From contig JAJYPD010000001.1 in the NCBI GenBank assembly GCA_021795715.1, positions 1-64,000 on the forward strand: a stretch of DNA of 64,000 nucleotides, in the 5' to 3' direction. The DNA is from Pseudomonadota bacterium. Its GTDB lineage: Bacteria > Pseudomonadota > Gammaproteobacteria > Acidiferrobacterales > Acidiferrobacteraceae. Below are positions 47,817 through 56,849 of this stretch, one piece after another. Position 1 is the first letter of the stretch; each line of letters begins with the position of its first letter. Made by a program: the position numbers and the translations under genes. The notes beneath the pieces are model-generated. The model ran no database searches. It worked only from the letters and a program-made list of their open reading frames with translations, and was not told the origin of the DNA.

Positions 47817-48758
47817 ATGGCAACAGGTCCGCTTTCCCGTATCCGGCAACACCGGGCGATCGTCCTTGTGGCGGCGGCCGCCGCCCTGTCCGGCTGCGGC
47901 TTTCTGCCAAGCGTGGGCTACCGCAATCCCGCGCATTTGCGCAGCACGACCGTGATCCCGCACAAGCTGCCCCGCAGTCCTTACGGCAACAGTCCTTACA
48001 CGGTGGACGGGCGCACGTACTATCCGCTGAAATCGGCCCGCGGATACAAGGCCTTCGGCATTGCCTCGTGGTATGGGAAACCCTTCAATGGTCAAAAGAC
48101 ATCGGATGGCGCGACGTATAATATGTACGCCATGACTGCCGCCAACAAGGTGCTGCCGCTGCCCTCGTACGCCCTCGTGCGCAACCTGAACAATGGGCGC
48201 TCGGCGATCGTTTTGATCAATGACCGCGGGCCGTTCTATCCGCACCGCATCATCGACCTGTCCTACGCGGCTGCGGCAAAACTCGGGGTTTTGGCGACCG
48301 GCACGGCCCGCGTCGAAGTCGAGGGGATCGTGCCCGGCGAAAGTCCGGTATTCGGGGGAGGCGTGCGCGTACACCGCCGCCGTGACGTGGTGTTCGCGCC
48401 GCCGCGATCGATTGCGGTCGCCGCGTCGAGGCGGTCACCGCCACGGCGATTGCGACCGCAGACAGCGCTCCAGCCGGTTGCCCTGCCTGATCCGCCGCCG
48501 CCCCGGCCGGAGGCGAAAGAACCCTCCGGCCCGTTCGTGCAGTTTGGCGCCTACACCACCCGCAACATGGCCCGGCGCGAGGCGCGGCGGCTGCGTGAAG
48601 CGGGTCTTTCTCCCATCCATGTCATGGCACGCTGGATCCGCGGCGAGCATTTTTACCTGGTCCGCCAGGGGCCGGCGCGCAATCTGGCCGAGGCCCGGCA
48701 GATGGCCGCCTACGCCGGGCGCGTGGGCCTTGGCAACACATACATTGTCGGTCACTGA
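47817..48758 (+). CDS. rlpA: RlpA septal-ring lipoprotein (DPBB plus SPOR)
   Basis: 313 residues. Lipobox with acylated Cys27 (LSGC). Double-psi beta-barrel domain GIASWYGKPFNGQKTSDGA through INDRGPFYPHRIIDLSYAAA, with the catalytic Asp region of the lytic transglycosylase. A Pro/Arg-rich linker leads to a C-terminal SPOR domain (FVQFGAYTTRNMARREARRL) that binds denuded septal glycan. 115 bases after rodA. The dacA gene that usually follows is absent. Confidence 0.93.
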   Translation: MATGPLSRIRQHRAIVLVAAAAALSGCGFLPSVGYRNPAHLRSTTVIPHKLPRSPYGNSPYTVDGRTYYPLKSARGYKAFGIASWYGKPFNGQKTSDGATYNMYAMTAANKVLPLPSYALVRNLNNGRSAIVLINDRGPFYPHRIIDLSYAAAAKLGVLATGTARVEVEGIVPGESPVFGGGVRVHRRRDVVFAPPRSIAVAASRRSPPRRLRPQTALQPVALPDPPPPRPEAKEPSGPFVQFGAYTTRNMARREARRLREAGLSPIHVMARWIRGEHFYLVRQGPARNLAEARQMAAYAGRVGLGNTYIVGH

Positions 48759-48764
48759 CGCATC

Positions 48765-49622
48765 ATGCTGGTCTATCTCAACGGCGAGTGGCTGCCCGAT
48801 GAACGCGCGCGCATATCCGTCTTCGATCGGGGCTTTACCTTCGGGGACGGCGTCTACGAGGTAATACCCGTTTACGCGAGCCGGCCGTTCCGCGTTGAGA
48901 GACACGTGGCCCGCCTGAAAAGAAGTCTTGGTGGAACCCGCATCGACACCGGCTACACCGATCGCCAGTGGTTCGATCTGCTGGACAACCTCGGCCAGCA
49001 CCTGCCGATGGGAGAGGGCAGCATTTACCTGCAGGTGACCCGCGGGGTGTCGCTGCGCCAGCACACCTTTCCGGCGCGCACGCCGCCGACGGTGTTCGCC
49101 TACGCGCGCCCGGCGATCGCCACGGCCAATCGCGATCTCGCCCAGGGCATTGCCGCCGCCCTCCTGGCGGACATCCGCTGGGCCCGCTGCGACATCAAGA
49201 CCACATCGCTCATCGCCAATGTCCTCCTCACCCAGGAGGCCGCCGACCGCGGCGCAAGCGAGGCCCTGCTCGTGCGCGACAACCAGGTCCGTGAAGGCGC
49301 GGCGAGCAACGTCTTTGCCGTCCGCCACGGCCGCCTGTACACCGCACCGGCCGATCATCTGATCCTAAGTGGCATCACCCGCGAGCTGGTCCTGGAACTC
49401 GCGCGCCAGCACGCAGTCGATGTCATAGAGGAAAGCCCTACCGTCGAAGACGTGTGCACGGCCGACGAGGTCCTGATCACGAGCTCGGGGCGCGGGATGC
49501 TGGCGGTGACCACCATCGACGGGGCACCCGTGGGCGACGGCCGCCCCGGGGCGCTGTTCCGGCTCCTGTACGAGGCCTTGCAAACCTTCAAAGACGCCGT
49601 GCGCCGGGGAGAAGTGCGATGA
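48765..49622 (+). CDS. dat: D-amino acid aminotransferase
   Basis: PLP fold-type IV enzyme, 285 residues. VFDRGFTFGDGVYEVIPVY, the PLP lysine in RCDIKTTSLIANVL, and EGAASNVFAVRHGRLYT plus ILSGITRELVLELA are typical of D-alanine transaminase rather than IlvE. Supplies D-Glu/D-Ala for cell wall. Begins six bases after rlpA; its stop overlaps the ybeD start (ATGA). Confidence 0.9.
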   Translation: MLVYLNGEWLPDERARISVFDRGFTFGDGVYEVIPVYASRPFRVERHVARLKRSLGGTRIDTGYTDRQWFDLLDNLGQHLPMGEGSIYLQVTRGVSLRQHTFPARTPPTVFAYARPAIATANRDLAQGIAAALLADIRWARCDIKTTSLIANVLLTQEAADRGASEALLVRDNQVREGAASNVFAVRHGRLYTAPADHLILSGITRELVLELARQHAVDVIEESPTVEDVCTADEVLITSSGRGMLAVTTIDGAPVGDGRPGALFRLLYEALQTFKDAVRRGEVR

Positions 49623-49906
49623 CAAATGGCAACGGACATGCGCAACCCCATCAAGACCTGCTGGTTTTTCCCTGCCGGATCGACATCAAGGCGATCGGCA
49701 TCCACAGCAACCGCTTTCAGGCGATCGTGCTTGGGATCGTCTCCCGGCACATCGAGGCCGGACGGCTCGTCGCCACGGCCAGCCGCGAAAGCCGCGGCGG
49801 CAAATATCTCGCCGTCACGGTGTCCGTGCAGGCGCAGGATCGCGAGGAAGTCGACGCCATTTACCGTGAGCTCACGCAGTGCAAAGACGTCCTGATCGCC
49901 CTCTAA
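49619..49906 (+). CDS. YbeD/DUF493 family protein
   Basis: 95 residues, an ACT-like ferredoxin fold: LLVFPCRIDIKAIG, FQAIVLGIVSRHI, ESRGGKYLAVTVSVQAQDREEVDAIYREL. Found between dacA/dat and lipB in many proteobacteria, function unknown. ATG 49619 overlaps the dat stop. It overlaps lipB by 28 bases if lipB starts at 49879. Confidence 0.93.
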   Translation: MTNGNGHAQPHQDLLVFPCRIDIKAIGIHSNRFQAIVLGIVSRHIEAGRLVATASRESRGGKYLAVTVSVQAQDREEVDAIYRELTQCKDVLIAL

Positions 49907-50571
49907 GGCCGCTTCGCGTCCGTACGCTTGGGCAAGTGCCCTACGCAACCACATGGGAATCGATGCGCGCGTTCACGCAAGACCGCCGGGCGGACACCGA
50001 CGATGAATTGTGGCTTGTCGAGCATCCGCCCGTGTATACACGGGGCCGCAATGCCCGCGAGCCCGCGCCTCCCGGTCCGATCCCGGCGGTCGACACCGAC
50101 CGCGGCGGCGACCTGACATACCACGGCCCAGGTCAGCTGATCGCCTATACGCTCTTTGATCTGGATGGCCTGGGCATCGGCGTGCGCCAACTCGTCGAGG
50201 GTCTGGAGGAAGCCGTCCTCACCACACTGGCCTCGTTTGGCATCAGCGGACAGCGCCGCCGCGGCGCGCCCGGCGTGTATGTCGGCGACGCCAAGGTCGC
50301 CTCGCTTGGATTGCGCATCCGGGGCGGACGCAGCTATCATGGGCTCGCGCTCAACGTCGCCATGGACCTCGGGCCATTCAACGGCATCGCCCCGTGCGGC
50401 TACCGGGGTCTGCGCGTCACGCAAATCGCCGATCTCGGCGGTCCGCGCGATGTCGAGGTGGTGGCAGCCGTCCTCATAGAGGCCGTTTCGGTCACGTTTC
50501 GTTTCCAACCATCAAGGGAGGCCCATGGATCGGCCTGCGGATTCACACAACCCGTCGTCGCGCGCCCTTAA
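49879..50571 (+). CDS. lipB: octanoyl-ACP:protein N-octanoyltransferase
   Basis: First step of lipoate synthesis: transfers octanoate to lipoyl domains. About 230 residues. [13 protein letters not shown], active-site Lys in [13 protein letters not shown] and Cys in [12 protein letters not shown] 49879 is the only plausible start upstream of the conserved [11 protein letters not shown] strand and has no Shine-Dalgarno, implying coupling to ybeD. The 3' end runs 47 bases into lipA, a larger overlap than usual. Confidence 0.9.
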   Translation: MQRRPDRPLRPLRVRTLGQVPYATTWESMRAFTQDRRADTDDELWLVEHPPVYTRGRNAREPAPPGPIPAVDTDRGGDLTYHGPGQLIAYTLFDLDGLGIGVRQLVEGLEEAVLTTLASFGISGQRRRGAPGVYVGDAKVASLGLRIRGGRSYHGLALNVAMDLGPFNGIAPCGYRGLRVTQIADLGGPRDVEVVAAVLIEAVSVTFRFQPSREAHGSACGFTQPVVARP

Positions 50572-51478
50572 GGGCCTAAACAAGATCCGGGTCGTGCACG
50601 AGACGCCGGTTGCGGCAGGACCGAAACCCGGCTGGCTGCGCGTGCGCTCTCCTTTGTCGCCCGAAGTCGGCCGCCTGAAGACGGTTTTGCGAGAGCACGC
50701 ACTCCACAGCGTCTGCGAAGAGGCCTCGTGCCCCAACATCGGCGAATGCTTCACCCACGGCACGGCCACTTTCATGATCATGGGGCGTCTGTGCACACGC
50801 CGCTGTCCATTCTGCGACGTGGCGCACGGGCGGCCCGATCCGCTCGATGCCGATGAACCGCGCCATCTCGCACAAGCGATCGCCGCCATGCGGCTGCGTT
50901 TCGTCGTCGTGACGTCCGTCGACCGCGACGATCTGCGTGATGGCGGCGGCGGCCATTTCGCCGCATGCATCCGCGAGATCCGGGCGCACGCGCCCGCGGT
51001 CACCATCGAGGTGCTGGTGCCGGACTTCCGCGGCCGCGTCGATGCCGCGCTCGATGCGCTTGCGGGCGCGCCGCCGGACATCTTCAATCACAACATGGAA
51101 AGCGTGCCGCGGCTCTACCGCGGCGTTCGTCCCGGGGCCGATTACGCAGGCTCGCTGGCTTTGCTGCGCGCGTTCAAGGAGCGTCACCCGGAGATCCCCA
51201 CCAAATCCGGCATCATGCTCGGCCTGGGCGAGACCCGCGAGGAAGTGATGGCCGTCCTGCGCGATTTGCGCGCGCATGGCTGCGAATGGCTGACGCTGGG
51301 CCAGTACCTGCGCCCCAGCCGCGCCCACCTGCCGGTCGACCGCTATGTGAGCCCCGAGGAATTCGGCGAGCTCGGTGAAGCGGCGCGCGATCTGGGCTTT
51401 ACCAATGTGGCGAGTGGACCGCTGGTGCGCTCGTCCTATCATGCCGACCGGCAGGCGGCCGGGGAGCGGGTGGGCTGA
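50525..51478 (+). CDS. lipA: lipoyl synthase
   Basis: Radical SAM enzyme inserting two sulfurs in octanoyl chains, 317 residues. Auxiliary cluster [12 protein letters not shown], radical [13 protein letters not shown], and C-terminal RSSYHADR with the Ser ligand. AAGGGAGG precedes the ATG, so the start is secure despite lying inside lipB. The next ATG directly follows the stop codon (TGAATG). Confidence 0.96.
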   Translation: MDRPADSHNPSSRALKGLNKIRVVHETPVAAGPKPGWLRVRSPLSPEVGRLKTVLREHALHSVCEEASCPNIGECFTHGTATFMIMGRLCTRRCPFCDVAHGRPDPLDADEPRHLAQAIAAMRLRFVVVTSVDRDDLRDGGGGHFAACIREIRAHAPAVTIEVLVPDFRGRVDAALDALAGAPPDIFNHNMESVPRLYRGVRPGADYAGSLALLRAFKERHPEIPTKSGIMLGLGETREEVMAVLRDLRAHGCEWLTLGQYLRPSRAHLPVDRYVSPEEFGELGEAARDLGFTNVASGPLVRSSYHADRQAAGERVG

Positions 51479-52267
51479 ATGGTCGTGTGGCATGGTGTGA
51501 TCAACGCCTTCGTCACACCACCCGGCGTATTCCTGGCCCTCATGGCGGGCGGCTTTTTGACGGTCTGGCGATGGCGGATGATCGGCTGGATCCTGATCGG
51601 CGGCGGCTGGATGCTGCTGACTGTTGCCAGTCTTCCGGTGGCCACCAGCGCCTGGGCGCGGCGGGCGGAAAGCATCCCCGCCCTCCGGCACATCCCCGGC
51701 CGCGCACAGGCAATCGTCGTGCTGGCAGCGGGCCGTTACCGGCACGCCCCCGAGTACGGCGGACGCGACACGGTCGGCACCAACACCCTCGTGCGTTTGC
51801 GCTATGCCGCCTACCTTTACCGCCAGCGGCCCCTGCCCATCCTGGTCAGCGGCGGCGCGCCCTTTGGCGGCACGGCCGATGCCCTGCTCATGCGCCACGT
51901 ACTGATCCACACCTTTCACGTGCCGGTGCGCTTCGTCGAGAGCAAGTCGCGCACCACCGCGCAAAACGCCCGTCTGAGCGCCCGCATCCTGCGCCACGCC
52001 GGCATCCGCCGCATTGTTCTTGTCACGCAGGCCTGGCACATGCCTCGCGCCGCCGCGCTGTTTTGCGCACAGGGGTTGACCGTGACGCCGGCGCCCACGG
52101 ATTTCGCCGGCACCAGCCGGCGCGGCGCCACCGTTCTGGGCGCGCTTCCCTCGGCGCACGCCCTGGCGTTGTCGTCGCTGATCGTCCACGAGGAGATCGG
52201 CACGATGTGGATGCGGTTGCGCGGTGCGCTGCCCCGGTGGCTTGCGGCCGCCATCAACAATCCCTGA
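51479..52267 (+). CDS. YdcF/ElyC-family membrane protein (DUF218)
   Basis: 262 residues. Two N-terminal membrane helices (about 10-28 and 34-54), then the DUF218 Rossmann-like domain: IVVLAAGRYRHAPEYGG, LPILVSGGAPFGGTADALLM, SKSRTTAQNARLSARIL and VTQAWHMPRAAALF. ElyC/SanA relatives act in envelope or undecaprenyl-phosphate homeostasis. Starts at the base after the lipA stop. Confidence 0.88.
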   Translation: MVVWHGVINAFVTPPGVFLALMAGGFLTVWRWRMIGWILIGGGWMLLTVASLPVATSAWARRAESIPALRHIPGRAQAIVVLAAGRYRHAPEYGGRDTVGTNTLVRLRYAAYLYRQRPLPILVSGGAPFGGTADALLMRHVLIHTFHVPVRFVESKSRTTAQNARLSARILRHAGIRRIVLVTQAWHMPRAAALFCAQGLTVTPAPTDFAGTSRRGATVLGALPSAHALALSSLIVHEEIGTMWMRLRGALPRWLAAAINNP

Positions 52268-52349
52268 CCCGTCGCGCCTTACCTATAAGTCCGATTCCCG
52301 CCCCCGCAGGCGCACTCTAGGCTTGATGACCTCAACAGGAGGGTCCGCC

Positions 52350-52556
52350 ATGCACATCGCCGATCAGGCCGCCGAAGCGGCGGAGGAATTTGCGCCTGAC
52401 CACACCGTGACCGGGCGCATCAGCCGCTACATGCGCGACCACAGTCTGGATGACATCCGGGCCGACGTGGAGACCCGCATGCGCGAGCATCCCATGGCCA
52501 CCATCCTGATCGGCGCAGGCGTGGGCTTTTTGCTTGGCAAGACGCTGAGCCGCTAA
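52350..52556 (+). CDS. ElaB/YqjD-like DUF883 membrane-anchored protein
   Basis: 68 residues. A charged N-terminal helix followed by a single C-terminal membrane anchor of the type PMATILIGAGVGFLLGKTLS, the GxGxGFLLG pattern of ElaB/YqjD/YgaM proteins that tether ribosomes to the membrane in stationary phase. AGGAGGG precedes ATG 52350. First of three small genes in tandem. Confidence 0.85.
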   Translation: MHIADQAAEAAEEFAPDHTVTGRISRYMRDHSLDDIRADVETRMREHPMATILIGAGVGFLLGKTLSR

Positions 52557-52562
52557 AGAGAC

Positions 52563-53033
52563 ATGACGCATCAGGGGCAGGATCATGGCGCGCAGGATGC
52601 CCGCATCCCGGGGCCGTCTTTCATCGCGCTTTTGCGGCACATGGCCGACGAATCCGTGCAGCTGGTGCGCAGCGAGGCCACCGTCATCCGCCTGGAGATG
52701 GAAGAAAGCACGCGCGCCATCATCCTCGACGCGATCAAGACCACCCTCTATAGTGCGGTGGCGCTGCTTGGTCTTCTGAGTCTGCTCGCCTTTCTCATCA
52801 TTGGCCTCGCCGCGCTCATCACCGGACAGCTGAACTCGACGACCGCATTCTGGACCAGCGCGCTCGTCATAGGGGTGGTCTTCACCACCGTCGGTGGATT
52901 CATGGCGTGGCGCCATGCGCGCCACATCGGTACGGTCCCCGGGCGCCCCGCATCCCCGGATCGTGGGCCCAAGCGCACGCAGACCGGTGCGCGGCGGCCC
53001 CCAGAAGACGGAGGCTTCCATGCGCAACCCTGA
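52563..53033 (+). CDS. phage-holin-3/YqjE-like membrane protein
   Basis: 156 residues. LIALLRHMADESVQLVRSEATVIRLEM-type amphipathic region, two membrane helices (about 62-86 and 95-117) and a disordered Pro/Arg tail. This is the Phage_holin_3_6/YqjE family, which sits next to DUF883 genes in proteobacteria. Starts six bases after its neighbour. Not a real phage holin. Confidence 0.83.
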   Translation: MTHQGQDHGAQDARIPGPSFIALLRHMADESVQLVRSEATVIRLEMEESTRAIILDAIKTTLYSAVALLGLLSLLAFLIIGLAALITGQLNSTTAFWTSALVIGVVFTTVGGFMAWRHARHIGTVPGRPASPDRGPKRTQTGARRPPEDGGFHAQP

Positions 53034-53493
53034 TGACCTGGCCGGGACCGTGTCGGCGCGCGCGGCGCGTGCCGAGGCCGAGCGCCATCGGCGCGATCTG
53101 TCGCAGACGATCACACAATTGAGCGACCGGATCACCGGCGCGATCGGCGATGTCGAGCAACAGGTGACCCTGCCTGTCCGCTGGGCGCGCGCGCATCCCC
53201 TGGCCGCGCTCGGCATCGGCCTTGCCGCCGGCTTCCTTCTCAGCCAGCACAAGCGGCAGGCTCCAAGGCGCGCGATGGCCCCAAGCCGCGAGCTCGAGGG
53301 TGCCTATCTCGTCGGGCGGCGCGACGAATCCGAACACCGGCCGGCCCGGGATCCCGCCTACTGGTCGGGGGGGACGCCGCCACCGCGCGCCTCCATGGGC
53401 CTGGGAGGACTCTTCTGGACGCTCGCCCAGCCCTTGCTGCATGAACTGGCCGAGGGCCTGGGCACCCGCGCGCGCACAGACCCGCGCGACTGA
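53020..53493 (+). CDS. DUF3618-like membrane-associated protein
   Basis: 157 residues. N-terminal helix with RRDLSQTITQLSDRITG resembling DUF3618, and a membrane helix HPLAALGIGLAAGFLLSQ similar to the anchor of the first gene of this trio, followed by a poorly conserved tail. ACGGAGG precedes ATG 53020. Overlaps the YqjE-like gene by 14 bases. Together the three resemble a yqjDE-yqjK cluster, possibly stress- or stationary-phase-induced. Confidence 0.75.
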   Translation: MRNPDDLAGTVSARAARAEAERHRRDLSQTITQLSDRITGAIGDVEQQVTLPVRWARAHPLAALGIGLAAGFLLSQHKRQAPRRAMAPSRELEGAYLVGRRDESEHRPARDPAYWSGGTPPPRASMGLGGLFWTLAQPLLHELAEGLGTRARTDPRD

Positions 53494-53522
53494 CACACGC
53501 AAACCCCCGAAAACCACCCGGC

Positions 53523-55811
53523 TCACCCGATCGCCCCGGCGGCAACGGCTTGCACGCTGCAGGCACCGGTTGCCGTCACGCCCAGGTTCGTATAGGCGGA
53601 AAGACTCTGGCCATCGGCAAACGGCGGAATCGCCAGGGTCACGATGCTGCCATTGGTGCTGCTTGCGCCGTAGCAACTGTTGATGACATAGAGCGCCTGA
53701 TTGCCGCCGCTGACCGCCAGACCATAGGGGTTGGTCAAAGAGGACGCCGTCAGCGTACCGATGGGGCTCCAGCTCGTGCTCGGCGCCTCCAGGGTGGCGC
53801 GCTGGAAGATCGTCAGACTGCCCGGCGCGGCCGGGCCGGCACCCTGGGTGGCGACATACAGCCGGCGGCCCTTCGGTCCCATGGCAAGCCCGAGGGGGTC
53901 GGCATTGACACTAAGGGTCGCCGTCAAAGTGAGTGCGCCGGTGCCCGCATCAATGCGGTAGATCGAGACCTGGCCGGGACTGTTGTTGTCGGCGGCATAC
54001 AGATGGCGCCCGCTCGGACCGACGACGAGCGTCCAGGGGTCGCTGCCCTCGCCACCGATGGGTGCGCTGCCGATCGCGGTGAGCGCGCCGGTATCGGCGT
54101 TGATGCCGAACGCACCGATCAACTGACCGGCATTCTCCGACACATACAGATACTGGCCGGTCGGATCGATGGTCAACAGCATCGGATAGGTGTCACCGAG
54201 CGCCGCTTCAGACCCGAAAGACGTCAAGAGCCCGCCGGCGCCGATACCGTAGCCCTGGATATTGCCCTCCGCGCAATTGCTGCCGGGCTGTGTGGCGGTG
54301 CTGTTGACATAACAACTGTTGGCCACATAGAGGTAGCGGTTCGACGGGTCGACGGCGACCCCGATGGGGCTGATGCCGGCGGCCACGGAGCCTTCGTTCG
54401 TCAGGGCGCCGCCCGTACCGACGGAAAACGCGGTGACATCACCCTGGCTTGCGGTGGCCCAGTCCGACGTGTACAGGGTCTGTCCATCGGGCGCGAGCGC
54501 CAAGGCGCTTGGTCCTTGCGCGGCCGCCGCCGTGCCGGTGCTGGCGGTCGTGGCCGCCCCGAGCGATCCGCCAGAGGCGATGGCATAGGTCGCGACCGTG
54601 GAAGAGGACTGGTTGTCGACATAAAGAAGGGCGGGGTTGGCAATGACCGTGGTGGTCGCGCTTGCGAGCGCCGCCGGCGCCTGACGCGTCCGCACGAGCG
54701 CCGACAGGGTATTGGGCGACGACGAGGGCGCGGTGAAGGCCGCCAGGTCATCGCGGCTTTGTTCGGCGACGTAGACCGAATGCCCGCCCGGCGTGCCGGT
54801 GACAGCACTTGGGCTGCCTGGGATCGACACCGCGGTAATCGGACAGGACACCTGTCCGCCGCTGACCGGCAGCGTCAGGATCACGGTCTGCCCAGCCTGC
54901 GCGCCGACGACGGTGGCGTAACCGCCGGTGACCGAAACGGCAGCGGGCGCCAGGGCCGCACCGAGCGGGACCGTCGACGCATCCACATACGTGCCGCCCT
55001 GGGCCGTATAACCGCTGAGCCCCGAAGATGTGAGTACATACAAACTACCGGAGGGGCCGCTTGCCCCGCCGAGCACGCCGGACAGGGCGATGGTCTGTAC
55101 CGCGCGCAGTCCGCCGCCGCTTGTCACCGAATAGACCGTGACCCCGCTGCCGTTCAAGGCAAAAAGGGTGTTGGTGCCGGCGACAAGCGCCGTCAGCGTC
55201 GGCGAGGACGTCTGCGCAAGCGGGGTCAACTGGCCGCCGCTACCGATGGCAAAGGCAGCGATGGCGCCGCTGCCGGCATCGGCCGCATACAGCGTCGATC
55301 CGACGATGGCGAGGGCGACCGGCTGGCTGCCCGCGGAGACGCTCGAGGCACCGGCTGTGAGCGGCAAAAGCCGTGCCTGCTGCGGCGACCAGGCGAACGC
55401 CGACACGGTGCCGTTGCCCTCGTTGGCCACATAAACGTACTGTCCGTTGGGGGTGGCCGCCACGGCCACCGGGTTTGGGCCGGTGGGCACATAGCCGCGA
55501 TCGAGGAGCGCGCCGGTCCAGGGATCACGCATATACACACCGAGACTATGCGTGCCGGTCACGGCCAGAACGAGGGTCGCCGGCACGGTCGTGCCGGCAG
55601 GCGCCGTGGGCCGCGGCAACACCACGGCGGCGGCCGGCTGCGGGGTCAACGCCTGACATTGCAGAATCGAACCGCCGACGGGGGGCGGGGCGGCCGGATC
55701 GCTGACTGCCCCCGTTGTCGCGCCCGCCGAACCCGATCCGCCGCCGCTCTGGCAGGCTGTCAGAAACGCACAGGCGAGCAAAACCCCAATCCACCGCACC
55801 GTCCTTGGCAT
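53523..55811 (-). CDS. beta-propeller (lactonase/YVTN-type) lipoprotein
   Basis: 762 residues. Lipobox LTAC with acylated Cys20, a Gly/Ser/Ala/Pro-rich spacer, then about 12 to 14 blades of the YVTN/6-phosphogluconolactonase-like type: recurring LxVYVANxGNGTVSAF, LYAADAGSGAIAAF, QYLYVSENAG, RHLYAADNN and RRLYVATQG. Cysteines occur in pairs around VANSCYVNS and VINSCYGASS. Probably surface or periplasmic; binding rather than catalysis is expected because lactonase acidic sites are not obvious. ATG 55809-55811 with GGGGG upstream is preferred over the frame's earlier start. Confidence 0.8.
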   Translation of the reverse strand: MPRTVRWIGVLLACAFLTACQSGGGSGSAGATTGAVSDPAAPPPVGGSILQCQALTPQPAAAVVLPRPTAPAGTTVPATLVLAVTGTHSLGVYMRDPWTGALLDRGYVPTGPNPVAVAATPNGQYVYVANEGNGTVSAFAWSPQQARLLPLTAGASSVSAGSQPVALAIVGSTLYAADAGSGAIAAFAIGSGGQLTPLAQTSSPTLTALVAGTNTLFALNGSGVTVYSVTSGGGLRAVQTIALSGVLGGASGPSGSLYVLTSSGLSGYTAQGGTYVDASTVPLGAALAPAAVSVTGGYATVVGAQAGQTVILTLPVSGGQVSCPITAVSIPGSPSAVTGTPGGHSVYVAEQSRDDLAAFTAPSSSPNTLSALVRTRQAPAALASATTTVIANPALLYVDNQSSSTVATYAIASGGSLGAATTASTGTAAAAQGPSALALAPDGQTLYTSDWATASQGDVTAFSVGTGGALTNEGSVAAGISPIGVAVDPSNRYLYVANSCYVNSTATQPGSNCAEGNIQGYGIGAGGLLTSFGSEAALGDTYPMLLTIDPTGQYLYVSENAGQLIGAFGINADTGALTAIGSAPIGGEGSDPWTLVVGPSGRHLYAADNNSPGQVSIYRIDAGTGALTLTATLSVNADPLGLAMGPKGRRLYVATQGAGPAAPGSLTIFQRATLEAPSTSWSPIGTLTASSLTNPYGLAVSGGNQALYVINSCYGASSTNGSIVTLAIPPFADGQSLSAYTNLGVTATGACSVQAVAAGAIG

Positions 55812-55949
55812 AAGACCCCCAGTGATCAAGCCCACGACTCAACCGTGAGCGCACTGTGCCTTTATAGGGGTTTGCCGGGCCGGCGTTTATCGTCCCAAAG
55901 GCGGTCCGCCTTAAGACCGGCCAGGCCGTCTGCGCCGCGAAATCGCGCC

Positions 55950-56693
55950 TCAATGCCGCAAGACACCCGAAACCAAGGCGCGCAAGGCGTCGATGCGGCG
56001 AATCTCGATGGTGCGGCCGGCCACCTTGATGAGACCCTGGTCACGAAAGTGCGACAAGACCCGGCTCACCGTTTCGAGCTTCAGGCCGAGATAGTTGCCG
56101 ATGTCTTCACGGGACATCGGCAGATGCAAGAGCGTCGGGGATCGGCCGCGCGCCCCAAGACGCGCCGACAGGTCGAGCAAAAAGGTGGCAAGCCGGTGCT
56201 CGGCGCGCATGGTGCCGAGCATCATCATCAGGGTTTGATTGGCGACAATGGTGCCGCTCAAGATGGCATGGAAGCGCCGCTGCAGGCCGGGCATCTCCGC
56301 CAGCAGACCCTCGAGGCGATCGAAGGGAATGGCGCACACCTCGGCGTCGACCAAGGCCAGCGCGCTGCCGCGGTGGGCGCCGCCGCTGATCGCATCGAGA
56401 CCCAGCAGATCGCCCTCCGTCTGGAAGCCGCTCACCTGTTCACGCCCGTCGGCGCCGAGCTCATAGACCTTGAAAAAGCCCGTGCGCACCGCCGCAAGCG
56501 AGCGCAGACTGTCGCCGACGCGAAACAGGTGCTGGCCCGCCGGCACCTTGCGGCGCTGGCTGATAATATCGTCGAGGCGCTTGATGTCGTCGCTGTCCAA
56601 CCCAAGCGGCAGACACAGATGCCGAAGACTGCACGTCGAGCAGCGCTTCTTCAGATCCTCCTGAAACGTGGATACCGCAGCCGCATCGGTCAT
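55950..56693 (-). CDS. fnr: FNR-type oxygen-sensing transcriptional regulator
   Basis: 247 residues of the Crp/Fnr superfamily. All four cluster ligands of FNR are present: C18, C21, C27 (CSTCSLRHLC) and C120 (AEVCAIPF). The sensory beta-roll is followed by a dimer helix and HTH SREDIGNYLGLKLETVSRVL, with E-xx-SR that reads TTGAT half-sites. It should form an O2-labile [4Fe-4S] dimer active without oxygen. Start ATG 56691-56693 with GGGGG upstream. A perfect FNR box lies 69 bases upstream, shared with the divergent cytochrome-porin gene. Confidence 0.95.
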   Translation of the reverse strand: MTDAAAVSTFQEDLKKRCSTCSLRHLCLPLGLDSDDIKRLDDIISQRRKVPAGQHLFRVGDSLRSLAAVRTGFFKVYELGADGREQVSGFQTEGDLLGLDAISGGAHRGSALALVDAEVCAIPFDRLEGLLAEMPGLQRRFHAILSGTIVANQTLMMMLGTMRAEHRLATFLLDLSARLGARGRSPTLLHLPMSREDIGNYLGLKLETVSRVLSHFRDQGLIKVAGRTIEIRRIDALRALVSGVLRH

Positions 56694-56761
56694 CGTCCCG
56701 AACCCCCTCTGTGGCGACGGCGCGACTCGACGCGAGCCACGCATGGAATAATCTTCGCACC

Positions 56762-56775
56762 TTGATGTAGATCAA
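56762..56775. promoter_or_regulatory. perfect FNR box between fnr and the cytochrome-porin gene
   Basis: TTGATGTAGATCAA is an exact match to the FNR dyad TTGAT-N4-ATCAA. It lies 69 bases from the fnr ATG and 75 bases from the start of the divergent gene. For the rightward gene a start at about 56810 would put it at -41.5, but no convincing -10 is seen there; for fnr a -10-like TTATTC near 56750 would place the site inside the promoter, implying autorepression. Confidence 0.8.
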
Positions 56776-56849
56776 AACATAGCACGCTAGCGGCCGCTAG
56801 CCTAGCCATGCTCAGGCATAAAGCCGACTCAATCGGCAAAGGGGGGAAA

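Noticed and set aside
52563-53033. Phage holin suggesting a prophage
   Set aside because: The family name is historical; the gene lies with DUF883 and DUF3618 genes in a yqjDE-like cluster and no phage genes are near.
53550-56765. A 1071-residue plus-strand frame across the lipoprotein and fnr
   Set aside because: It is antisense to two well-supported genes, has no recognisable domain and arises from the low stop-codon rate of GC-rich DNA.
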